A model generated the notes under the pieces. That model saw only the letters and a program-made list of their open reading frames with translations. It made no database searches and was not told the origin of the DNA. Source: DATIJC01 sp035479015 (lineage in GTDB: Bacteria > Patescibacteriota > Microgenomatia > UBA1400 > UBA12028). From it: a stretch of 6,075 bases of DNA. Position numbers and translations under genes: made by a program. The stretch is taken from NCBI GenBank assembly GCA_035479015.1, contig DATIJC010000026.1, positions 1-6,075 on the forward strand. Reading direction: 5' to 3'. Of this stretch, positions 1 to 6,075 are shown piece by piece (within the stretch, counting starts at the first letter, position 1; each line of letters starts with the position of its first letter).

Positions 1-995
1 TTGGTCTTGCATTGATGACCAAGACGCCTGCACTATTTGCTATTCCCATTTTTGCAATTGTGCCGCTATTTTTCCTCAAAAAGTTTAATCTCAGACCATT
101 CATGTATATATTGTTAGGTGGCCTCCTAGCTGGATTGTTATTCTTATCACTGAGAGTATCGCCTCTTTTTGGCTCACTATTTGCCCGGGAAAATGATTTT
201 ACTTTTTCACTCAGAGATTTACTTACTGGACAGTGGCACTATGTGGTTTCGACGAGTATTTGGAGAAACCTCTATTGGATCGCCAGTTATGTAACGCCTG
301 GTTGGCTGGTACTGGCTGTCTCCGGCCTATTCTTTATTCGTACTAAAAAGAATGTACTGTTACTACTACTGAGTGCAGTGATCTTTGCTGCACCATTAAC
401 CATCTTGGGACGGGTGCTGTATCCTCGCTACTTTTTACCTGTGGTTCCATTTTTGACGATCGCAGGTGCCATTGGATTAGGAGAGTTGTTGCAGACGACC
501 AAGTATAGATTTTTCGGTTGGCTACTGGCAGCGTTTGCACTTCTTGGAGCCATGCAATTCATAATCCCTAGTTTCGCTGATATCGCCCATATACCATTTG
601 TGATGGAGGATAAAATACAGTACCTTTCGGAATGGTCTGCAGGTTTCGGCAATAGTGAGGTGCGCGACTTTGTGATAAATGAACAGAAGAAACTTCCTTC
701 AGATGGGTCGGAGAAGATCATTGTGCTCACAGAAGGAGCATTTGGGACACTGCCCGACGGACTTTTGATGTACTTTCATGAACCTGGGTCTGCCAAAAAT
801 TTAGAAATTCATGGAATAGGGGTGGGTCCTAGTGTGATCCCACAAGAGTATCTTGATCGTGCGAGAACTAATGAGGTTTTCTATATGGTAAATAGTCACA
901 GATTTAAAGTTGCTGATCCTTCGATCTTACAAAAAGTCTTTGAGGTACCGAGACCACTAAATGGGCCGAAGTTAGTGTTATATAGAGTTCTATGA
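1..995 (+). CDS. GT-C family (ArnT/PMT-like) membrane glycosyltransferase, 5'-truncated by window edge
   Basis: Probably an integral-membrane glycosyltransferase that moves a sugar from a polyprenyl-phosphate donor on the outer face of the membrane. The reading frame is open to the left edge (first full codon at base 3). The TTG at 12 and ATG at 15 have no Shine-Dalgarno in front, and GLALMTKTPALF looks like the internal 'GLA..TK' segment of ArnT/PMT-type enzymes, so the N-terminal half with the catalytic acidic loop lies outside. Numbering from the codon at 12, hydrophobic segments lie near residues 5-22, 31-49, 95-109, 114-132, 137-157 and 167-187. The LYPRYFLPVVP stretch (136-146) is the RY-lP-P motif common late in GT-C proteins. 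A soluble tail of about 140 residues follows, with YLSEWSAGFGNSEV (204-217). It ends in TGA overlapping the next ATG, which suggests translational coupling. The fold class is fairly sure; donor and acceptor are unknown. Confidence 0.8.
   Translation, partial: GLALMTKTPALFAIPIFAIVPLFFLKKFNLRPFMYILLGGLLAGLLFLSLRVSPLFGSLFARENDFTFSLRDLLTGQWHYVVSTSIWRNLYWIASYVTPGWLVLAVSGLFFIRTKKNVLLLLLSAVIFAAPLTILGRVLYPRYFLPVVPFLTIAGAIGLGELLQTTKYRFFGWLLAAFALLGAMQFIIPSFADIAHIPFVMEDKIQYLSEWSAGFGNSEVRDFVINEQKKLPSDGSEKIIVLTEGAFGTLPDGLLMYFHEPGSAKNLEIHGIGVGPSVIPQEYLDRARTNEVFYMVNSHRFKVADPSILQKVFEVPRPLNGPKLVLYRVL
992..995 (+). other. ATGA stop/start overlap between genes 1 and 2
   Basis: The TGA stop of the first gene (993-995) shares bases with the ATG of the second (992-994). 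The preceding bases (about 975-990) contain no convincing Shine-Dalgarno, so the downstream gene is probably translated by re-initiation or coupling. This supports co-transcription of the two polytopic membrane proteins. Confidence 0.85.
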
Positions 996-2692
996 AGTTT
1001 TTGAAAAAATATATCTTTGGTATTTTATTTTTCGTATCGTGTGCGGGCGTTATCCTTGTCACCTGCGGCTGGCTGTTTAATTCAGGATTTTACAGGCCCC
1101 ATGATTACACACATGCTGCGCGGATTGCCGAAATGGCAAGAAGCCTTTCAGATGGAGAATTTCCAGTCAGATGGTCGCAGAATTTTGGCTTCGGCTATGG
1201 CATGCCGTTGTTTAACTTTTACGCACCACTACCATACTATTTGGGAGCAGTTTTTTACCTATTAGGAGTGACTCCGATTATTTCTATAAAGCTTTTGTTA
1301 CTTATTGCTACAGTCATAGGGTTTACGGCGATGTTTTGGTTGGCAAAGGAGTTGTGGGGAAAATATGGAGGCTTGGTATCTGCAATTTTCTTTTCACTAG
1401 CAACATACCGGGCATTGGACATGTACGTACGCGCTGATATCGGTGAAATATTTGCGATGTCACTTCTGCCTCTATTATTTTTGGGAGTTATCAAAGTGTG
1501 GGGCAAGAAACCCAGTGGGTGGTTACTTGTGACAGCTACATTGTTTGGCGTACTACTTTCTCATAACTTGACAGGGATGTTGTCTGTAGGCTTTGTTGCC
1601 CTGTTTGTTGTATTTCTTATATGCGCCGAGGTGTTCAGGAAAAAGAAAGTGCGGATCCGCAAAACGCTAGTTATTATTTCGGCGGGTGTTTTTGGTATAT
1701 TGCTTTCAGCCTTCTATGTGCTGCCCGCTTTTTTTGAAAAACAATTTACACGCGTGGATCAGACTATAATTTCAGGCTACTTTGATTTTCATAATCATTT
1801 TGTCGCGCTGCGGCAATTTTTGTTTGGTACCTGGGGCTATGGAGGTTCACAGCCAGGACTTAGTGATGGTATCAGTTTCGCGCTGGGTTTGTCATTGCTA
1901 GCAATAGTACTTATAGGGTTCATCGCGCTGCTCTTGTACGGCAGCAAAACCCAAAAAATGTTTGGTTTGGGGATAACGGTGTTGGCGTTCTTAAGTTTAT
2001 TTCTTACGACTGACAAGTCGGTGTTTATTTGGGAGCACATTCAACTTTTTAAGTATCTTCAATTTCCCTGGCGTTTTTTACTGTTTAGCCATATATTTTT
2101 ATCACTGCTGGCTGGGTCAAGCGTACTGCTGATCAATAAATTCAAGTGGTCTGGGATAGTGATTGTTCTACTGATTGGCTGGAGTATATATACAGGCACA
2201 AAAATATTTGTACCCGAGAAATTACTCTATGGTAGTGATTTAGATCAGTACTACAGTGTCTCTCCTGATTTTATCAGACAAAACTTAAGTCGATTTCTCA
2301 ATGACTATATTCCACCGGCAGTCATTGGTGATCATTTTCCCAAGGTCGCCGCTTTGCGGCTTGTGCCAACAGACGCCACTACACAGGTGCAGATAGTATC
2401 AAATCAATCATCCTATGTAAGCGCGAAGCTATCTGGGCCGGAAGCTTCGAAGATTTTGATTAACGTGTTTCAATTCCCCGGTTGGAAGGCAAAAATTGAC
2501 GGGTTCGAAGTACCGCTTGAAAAATCATTTGGGTTTCCAGTATATGAAGTCACAGTGCCCGAGGGGAACCATCTACTTGAGGTAAAGATGGAAAATTCAC
2601 TAATCAGGACTTTGGGAAATGGTATTTCTGCTGTCAGCTTACTAGTGTTTCTACTTCTGGTCATTTCCCGGAGCCGCAAGAGTCGGGTATAA
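992..2692 (+). CDS. PTPS-related polytopic membrane protein, putative GT-C/YfhO-like glycosyltransferase
   Basis: A 566-residue membrane protein matching the family labelled '6-pyruvoyl-tetrahydropterin synthase related domain; membrane protein'. That name is historical: nothing here resembles the soluble pterin enzyme. Family marks are an N-terminal membrane segment (8-29), then HDYTHAARI (37-45), GEFPVRW (55-61) and GYGMPLFNFYAPLPYY (68-83) in a first outer loop, RADIGE (147-152) and SHN (190-192). About a dozen hydrophobic segments follow the first loop. A soluble part from about 410 contains FQFPGWKAKIDG (493-504), like the C-terminal beta domain of YfhO-type proteins, then a last membrane helix near 546-560 and a basic tail RSRKSRV. 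The acidic and His residues after the first helix occupy the position of GT-C catalytic loops. The start ATG overlaps the upstream stop (ATGA) with no clear Shine-Dalgarno, so coupling is likely. Transferring a sugar at the outer face is inferred from fold and neighbours; the reaction is not known. Confidence 0.8.
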   Translation: MKFLKKYIFGILFFVSCAGVILVTCGWLFNSGFYRPHDYTHAARIAEMARSLSDGEFPVRWSQNFGFGYGMPLFNFYAPLPYYLGAVFYLLGVTPIISIKLLLLIATVIGFTAMFWLAKELWGKYGGLVSAIFFSLATYRALDMYVRADIGEIFAMSLLPLLFLGVIKVWGKKPSGWLLVTATLFGVLLSHNLTGMLSVGFVALFVVFLICAEVFRKKKVRIRKTLVIISAGVFGILLSAFYVLPAFFEKQFTRVDQTIISGYFDFHNHFVALRQFLFGTWGYGGSQPGLSDGISFALGLSLLAIVLIGFIALLLYGSKTQKMFGLGITVLAFLSLFLTTDKSVFIWEHIQLFKYLQFPWRFLLFSHIFLSLLAGSSVLLINKFKWSGIVIVLLIGWSIYTGTKIFVPEKLLYGSDLDQYYSVSPDFIRQNLSRFLNDYIPPAVIGDHFPKVAALRLVPTDATTQVQIVSNQSSYVSAKLSGPEASKILINVFQFPGWKAKIDGFEVPLEKSFGFPVYEVTVPEGNHLLEVKMENSLIRTLGNGISAVSLLVFLLLVISRSRKSRV

Positions 2693-2696
2693 TGAA

Positions 2697-4154
2697 ATGA
2701 TGGATACGGATATTGTGCTTGAGGCGGCTGAAATAAAAAAGAGGTCGCTTCGAGGAGTTTTTTCTTATCTTCTTCGGACTATTTTGTTGACTGGTGTTAG
2801 TTTAGTCGCGATGCTTTTCCTAGGCGCCCGCCTTCGTCCCGAAGAGTACGGTGTATATGGCCTCGTCACCACCATCACAGGGTTTTTTACTATTATTTCT
2901 GACATAGGGTTGGCAGCTTCGATTATTCAAGAAAAGCAGACCCCTACAATCAGAGAACTTCGGACCGTTTTTACGGTGCAGCAGGTTCTGGCCTGGATTA
3001 TTTTCGCCTTTATTTTGGCAATCTCAACGAGTTTGCGTACTGTAGGAAAACTAGACAATGCCGGTGTTTTTCTCTCACTGGCATTTGGAATTTCTTTTCC
3101 GTTGGTTTCGCTTAAAACCATCTCAAGCATCTTGCTGGAACGGGAGTTGCGTTTTGATAGGTTGATCATTCCGGCGATTATAGAGACAGTAGCATTTAAC
3201 GTTGTGGCAGTCGTACTCGCATTTAGGGGTTATGGGATCATGAGTTTTACGTATGCAGTGCTAGTGAGAACTATCTTGGGTGTCATCGTCATGTTGATGC
3301 TCAAACGCTGGAGCGCCGGTATTGAATTTTCATGGGCAGATTTCAAGAGGTTGATGCGCGTAGGAGGGGGATTTCAGCTAAATGATATGTTGGCGAAAAC
3401 CAAAGATGATCTCTTTTATATAAGTGTAGCGCTGATTTTGCCTTCGCGTGAATATGGATTTATCACTTGGGCGAAACAATGGTCCCGTCAGCCATATGCG
3501 CTCACTGTAGATAACATTACTGCGATAACATTTCCAGCGTTTTCCAGATTGCAGCATGATGAAAAATTACTACGCAAGGCTGTAGAGAAAACAATCTTTT
3601 TTGTGACGCTGATAGCATTCCCACTGTTTGGCGGAATGTCCGCCATGATCTCTCCGTTTATACGCGTATTCCCTGTATACATGAAATGGCAGCCTGCATT
3701 ATTAAGCCTAGTATTATTCTGCATAAGTCTCGCTTTTGCTGCACTGTCCACGCCTCTTATTAGTACGCTCAATGCGATAGGAAAGATCAATGTTTCACTG
3801 AAGATGATGGTGTTTTGGACTGTGAGTCAATGGGCTATGGCACCATTCTTACTGCATTGGTTTGGGTTTAATGCAATAGCGCTGATTAGCGCAATCTTAG
3901 GAGTCACTTCATTATTTGTGGTAGCTCTCGTATATCACTATGTGAAGTTTGATTTTCTTGATCAGATTTGGAGGCAGACCCTTGCAACTATGGTAATGGT
4001 TGCGCTACTTTGGATCACCAGAGCGATGTGGTCGCAGTCAGTTGTTATGCTCATGGCGGGAACTATCCTCGGAGGAGTGCTATTTGCTACACTGATGGTA
4101 GTCACTGGATACAAGAAGGTGTGGAGCGAGATAAGGTCACTTTTGAGGAAGTAA
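2697..4154 (+). CDS. Wzx-type oligosaccharide flippase (MOP superfamily polysaccharide exporter)
   Basis: Predicted to flip a lipid-linked oligosaccharide from the cytoplasmic to the outer leaflet of the membrane. Its 485 residues are within the usual flippase length, with about 12-14 hydrophobic segments. It opens with a short polar head, then a first helix (about 22-43), and the family segment RLRPEEYGVYGLV (45-57) followed by SDIGLAASIIQ (68-78). This is the classic 'L.PeeyG.y......sDiGl...liQ' signature of Wzx/WzxC/TuaB-like exporters. Later marks are FPAFSRLQ (279-286), corresponding to the 'fPalsr.q' stretch, and KWQPALLSL (330-338), corresponding to 'kW.pa...l'. The start is ATG 2697, with a second ATG immediately after (2700). 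No good Shine-Dalgarno precedes either, and the previous stop is only 4 bases upstream, so coupled translation is likely. Its place between membrane and cytoplasmic glycosyltransferases fits Wzx-dependent glycan assembly. The transported glycan cannot be deduced. Confidence 0.9.
   Translation: MMDTDIVLEAAEIKKRSLRGVFSYLLRTILLTGVSLVAMLFLGARLRPEEYGVYGLVTTITGFFTIISDIGLAASIIQEKQTPTIRELRTVFTVQQVLAWIIFAFILAISTSLRTVGKLDNAGVFLSLAFGISFPLVSLKTISSILLERELRFDRLIIPAIIETVAFNVVAVVLAFRGYGIMSFTYAVLVRTILGVIVMLMLKRWSAGIEFSWADFKRLMRVGGGFQLNDMLAKTKDDLFYISVALILPSREYGFITWAKQWSRQPYALTVDNITAITFPAFSRLQHDEKLLRKAVEKTIFFVTLIAFPLFGGMSAMISPFIRVFPVYMKWQPALLSLVLFCISLAFAALSTPLISTLNAIGKINVSLKMMVFWTVSQWAMAPFLLHWFGFNAIALISAILGVTSLFVVALVYHYVKFDFLDQIWRQTLATMVMVALLWITRAMWSQSVVMLMAGTILGGVLFATLMVVTGYKKVWSEIRSLLRK
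4145..4149 (+). promoter_or_regulatory. Shine-Dalgarno (GAGGA) for the GT2 gene at 4156
   Basis: GAGGA lies 6 bases before ATG 4156, inside the last codons of the flippase gene. It fixes the start of the glycosyltransferase and is one of only two strong ribosome-binding sites in the window. Confidence 0.75.
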
Positions 4155-4155
4155 T

Positions 4156-5061
4156 ATGTCAAACACAACTGCCATCGTTCATACTAAAAATTCGCAAGAA
4201 ACGCTAGAGCAATGTTTAAAGTCTCTGCACAGTTTTGCCGATATTTGGGTGGTGGATAGTGATAGCAGTGACAAATCACTTGTGATTGCCCAAAAATATG
4301 CTACGAAAGTATTTAAGATAAAGACTGATATTCCGTTTGCAGATCCACTGCGCAATCAATTTTTACAAAAAGTAAAAACAGAGTGGACACTTATCGTAGA
4401 TAGTGACGAAGAGATCCCTGAGACCTTGGCGAAAAAACTACAAGAGCTTTCTCTTACACAGGGTATCGCTGGGTACCGCATCCCACGCAAAAATATAATC
4501 TTCGGGAAGTGGATAGAGCACACTGGGTTTTGGCCCGATTATATTGTTCGTTTTTTCCGAACTGGTACTTGTCTCTATCCGCCATTTGTTCATGCACAAC
4601 CGGTGATTGATGGACAAGTAGGGGATATTACTGCTCTGGAAGAGTATGCAATTATTCATCACCACTACGACACGATCTCACAATATCTCTCACGCCTAAA
4701 CACCTACACTTCTTTGGAAGTTGAAAAGGATGCACCTGCGGACTATAACCTGCGTACTGCGAACTGGTTCTCTGTTTTCTTTGGAGAATTTAACCGTCGG
4801 TTTTTTGCTGATCATGGATACTTAGATGGTTCATATGGACTAATCTTATCGTTTTTGCAAAGTATTTATCAACTCGTGGTGGCAATGAAGCGCTGGGAAA
4901 TCAAAAAGGAGAATGAAAGCATATCTCTTCGCGATATAGAGTCGCAGGTGAATGAGCAGTGCAGTAATGTATCCTATTGGTCTGCCAACGAAGAGATTAA
5001 ATCCTCAAAAAACATTTTCCAAAAAGTAAGTCTCATGTTTTGGAGAAAAATCCATAGTTAG
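4156..5061 (+). CDS. GT2 family glycosyltransferase, WaaE-like group
   Basis: Cytoplasmic GT-A fold glycosyltransferase expected to add a sugar from a nucleotide-sugar donor to a lipid-linked or envelope acceptor. It begins with the family strand AIVHTKN (6-12), then VVDSDSSDKS (32-41) at the nucleotide-binding position, where most relatives have DSGS-D-T. DSDEE (82-86) is the metal-binding DxD equivalent ('DADE' in relatives). The second half has the group's acceptor-side marks: YRIPRKNIIFGKW (107-119), GFWPDYIVRFFR (124-135), His146, HHHYDTISQYLSRLNTYT (168-185) and GYLDGSYGL (221-229). The region 229-246 is hydrophobic, then amphipathic and charged, and could contact the membrane. The length (301 residues) is slightly above the usual 250-290, because of a polar C-terminal tail of about 50 residues after KRWE. 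It starts one base after the flippase stop with a good Shine-Dalgarno. The GT2 assignment is firm; LPS-core or heptose-specific function as in WaaE should not be assumed. Confidence 0.9.
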   Translation: MSNTTAIVHTKNSQETLEQCLKSLHSFADIWVVDSDSSDKSLVIAQKYATKVFKIKTDIPFADPLRNQFLQKVKTEWTLIVDSDEEIPETLAKKLQELSLTQGIAGYRIPRKNIIFGKWIEHTGFWPDYIVRFFRTGTCLYPPFVHAQPVIDGQVGDITALEEYAIIHHHYDTISQYLSRLNTYTSLEVEKDAPADYNLRTANWFSVFFGEFNRRFFADHGYLDGSYGLILSFLQSIYQLVVAMKRWEIKKENESISLRDIESQVNEQCSNVSYWSANEEIKSSKNIFQKVSLMFWRKIHS

Positions 5062-5065
5062 ATAT

Positions 5066-5962
5066 ATGAATACAGTTGCCGTAGTGTTGCTCAATTTTAA
5101 TTCCACACGTTTGACAAAAAAGTGCGTCCAGTCAATTCAAGAATCAAAAGACAAGGATCTACAATGCAAAATTCTGGTTTGGGATAATGACTCTACGCAG
5201 ACTCCCAAAACCGCTGATTTTCCCGGCTGCGAACTTGTTCTGTCCAAAAAAAATCTTGGGTTTGCCGGAGGGTATAACAATGCGATCGTAAGAGCTACCC
5301 ATCTTTTCAAGCCTGATTATTTGCTGGTATTAAATAATGATACGCGGGTCTCTCCTGGCATGGTAGAAAAACTCATAGCAACCTTTAAGAAGAGCGAAGA
5401 TGTGGGAGCAGTGGTCCCGAAAATATATTTTGAAAAAGGTCATGAATTTCACGAGTCAGATTATTCAAAGGACGAACGAGGAAAAGTAATCTGGTATGCA
5501 GGCGGAGAGATTGATTGGGCAAACATGATACCTTTCCACATTGGTGTCGATGAAGTAGATCGTGGTCAGTTTGAATCAGTGATGAATGTAGAATTTGCCT
5601 CGGGATGTTGTTTCCTGACGACGCCAAAAATATGGAAGACCATGGGGGGTTTCGACGAAAAATATTTCATGTACTTCGAAGATGTTGATTGGAGTCTGAG
5701 GCTCAGGCGTAAAGGTCTGCAAATCTATTACCTGCCTGAGGCACATATGTACCATCTCAACGCAGGCTCTACTGGCGGTAGCGGATCTCCAATTCACAAT
5801 TACTATCAGTCTCGTAACCGCCTGCGGTTTGGTCTGCGCTTTGGATCACTGCGAACCCGTTTAGCACTGTTAAAAGAAGCAAAGAATATATATGAGCGAG
5901 GGACAAAAGAAGAGCGCCTAGGTATACTTGATGCACTGGAGGGACGATGGGGAAAACACTAA
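5066..5962 (+). CDS. GT2 family glycosyltransferase, rhamnosyltransferase-like (WbbL/RfbF group)
   Basis: Cytoplasmic GT-A fold glycosyltransferase of 298 residues, typical for the group. Motifs in order are VAVVLLNFNS (4-13), VWDNDST (38-44) for the nucleotide, NLGFAGGYNNA (63-73), LNNDT (89-93) as the metal-binding DxD equivalent, and GFDEKYFMYFEDVDWSLR (195-212). Asp206 of the 'ED' pair is the expected catalytic base in this family, and His230 follows in HMYHLNAGST. The central stretch with GGEIDW and GVDEVDRGQF is the insert often seen in bacterial relatives. Enzymes with this pattern often transfer rhamnose to O-antigen or galactan intermediates, but the motifs do not fix the sugar, and no dTDP-rhamnose genes are present here. 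ATG 5066 lies 4 bases after the previous stop with no close Shine-Dalgarno (GGAG at 5042-5045 is too far), suggesting coupled translation. An eight-A run (5246-5253) falls within the codons just before NLGFAGG. Confidence 0.9.
   Translation: MNTVAVVLLNFNSTRLTKKCVQSIQESKDKDLQCKILVWDNDSTQTPKTADFPGCELVLSKKNLGFAGGYNNAIVRATHLFKPDYLLVLNNDTRVSPGMVEKLIATFKKSEDVGAVVPKIYFEKGHEFHESDYSKDERGKVIWYAGGEIDWANMIPFHIGVDEVDRGQFESVMNVEFASGCCFLTTPKIWKTMGGFDEKYFMYFEDVDWSLRLRRKGLQIYYLPEAHMYHLNAGSTGGSGSPIHNYYQSRNRLRFGLRFGSLRTRLALLKEAKNIYERGTKEERLGILDALEGRWGKH
5938..5942 (+). promoter_or_regulatory. Shine-Dalgarno (GGAGG) for the GT2 gene at 5947
   Basis: A near-perfect GGAGG sits 4 bases before ATG 5947, inside the end of the preceding gene. 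It decides the start of the last gene even though this makes the two genes overlap by 16 bases. Confidence 0.8.
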
Positions 5963-6075
5963 CTGCAATTGTCATCACTAAAAACGAAGAATCAATGATA
6001 GCTGACTGCTTATCATGTTTGCAGTTTGCAACTGAAGTGATAGTTGTGGATTCCGGATCAATTGACAATACAGTA
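5947..6075 (+). CDS. GT2 family glycosyltransferase, WaaE-like, N-terminal fragment (3'-truncated by window edge)
   Basis: The first 43 codons of another GT2 enzyme, open to the right edge. The visible protein has LTAIVITKNEES (5-16), the first strand and loop typical of WaaE-like enzymes, then DCLSCL (20-25) and VIVVDSGSIDNTV (31-43), where Asp35 is the nucleotide-contacting residue. This is the canonical form of the motif that is altered in the related gene at 4156. The start is set by the GGAGG just upstream. The gene overlaps the end of the preceding one by 16 bases in a different frame (same strand), so both are almost certainly on one transcript. The DxD motif and acceptor-side region lie beyond the window, so only the superfamily and likely group can be given. 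Confidence 0.85.
   Translation, partial: MGKTLTAIVITKNEESMIADCLSCLQFATEVIVVDSGSIDNTV

Noticed and set aside
12..17. TTG (12) or ATG (15) as the true start of the first gene
   Set aside because: The frame is open to the left edge, there is no Shine-Dalgarno, and the sequence around it matches an internal GT-C segment, so the gene begins outside the window.
428..730. 100-codon open frame on the minus strand inside the first gene
   Set aside because: It is fully antisense to a gene with clear GT-C features, has no recognisable domain and no start signal, and its composition looks like a shadow frame.
992..2692. A pterin-biosynthesis function for the second gene, from its family name
   Set aside because: The protein is a large polytopic membrane protein without the zinc-binding histidines or size of soluble 6-pyruvoyl-tetrahydropterin synthase; the name is historical.
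2688..2693. Perfect TATAAT at the junction before the flippase gene, as a possible internal promoter -10 box
   Set aside because: No TTGACA-like -35 lies 16-18 bases upstream (the region reads TCCCGG), there is no extended TG, and transcription would start inside the flippase coding region. Most likely chance from GTA-TAA-TGA.
3488..3790. 100-codon open frame on the minus strand inside the flippase gene
   Set aside because: It lies antisense to the conserved FPAFSRLQ and KWQPA regions of the flippase and has no family signature of its own.
3968..4207. 79-codon plus-strand frame spanning the flippase/GT2 junction
   Set aside because: It is an out-of-frame shadow: both overlapped genes have strong family motifs and a good Shine-Dalgarno, while this frame has none.
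5769..6068. 99-codon open frame on the minus strand at the right end
   Set aside because: It is antisense to two well-supported GT2 genes and their junction, with no recognisable domain.

Overview
The window is a tightly packed, single-strand stretch of a surface-glycan (cell-envelope polysaccharide or glycoprotein-glycan) gene cluster. It holds six co-directional genes on the + strand. The first is cut by the left edge and the last by the right edge. Junctions are a 4-base ATGA overlap, gaps of 4, 1 and 4 bases, and a 16-base overlap. No gap is long enough to hold a promoter or terminator, and I found no RNA gene, mobile element, CRISPR array or obvious repeat.

Layout: (1) 1-995, C-terminal part of a polytopic GT-C (ArnT/PMT-like) glycosyltransferase; (2) 992-2692, a large polytopic protein of the '6-pyruvoyl-tetrahydropterin synthase related' membrane family, which is GT-C/YfhO-like despite its name; (3) 2697-4154, a Wzx-type oligosaccharide flippase; (4) 4156-5061, a GT2 glycosyltransferase of the WaaE-like group; (5) 5066-5962, a GT2 glycosyltransferase of the rhamnosyltransferase-like group; (6) 5947-6075, the N-terminal 43 residues of another WaaE-like GT2 enzyme.

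Working model (inference): the cytoplasmic GT2 enzymes extend a lipid-linked oligosaccharide, Wzx flips it across the membrane, and the two polytopic proteins act on the outer face, adding sugars from polyprenyl-phosphate donors or transferring glycan to an acceptor. No Wzy polymerase, initiating phosphoglycosyltransferase, nucleotide-sugar synthesis gene or regulator is visible here, so the sugars, linkages and final polymer cannot be named.

Organism: bacterial, moderately AT-rich by eye. TGA, TAA and TAG all appear as stops, and the TGA ending the first gene fits the standard bacterial code rather than TGA recoding. The pairing of a PTPS-related membrane protein with GT-C enzymes, and the style of the GT2 enzymes (for instance the IPRKNIIFGKWIEHTGFWPD stretch in gene 4), remind me of Candidate Phyla Radiation bacteria such as Microgenomates. 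That placement rests on remembered family resemblance and is low confidence. Nothing here clearly qualifies as a new system. The least understood item is the 992-2692 membrane protein.
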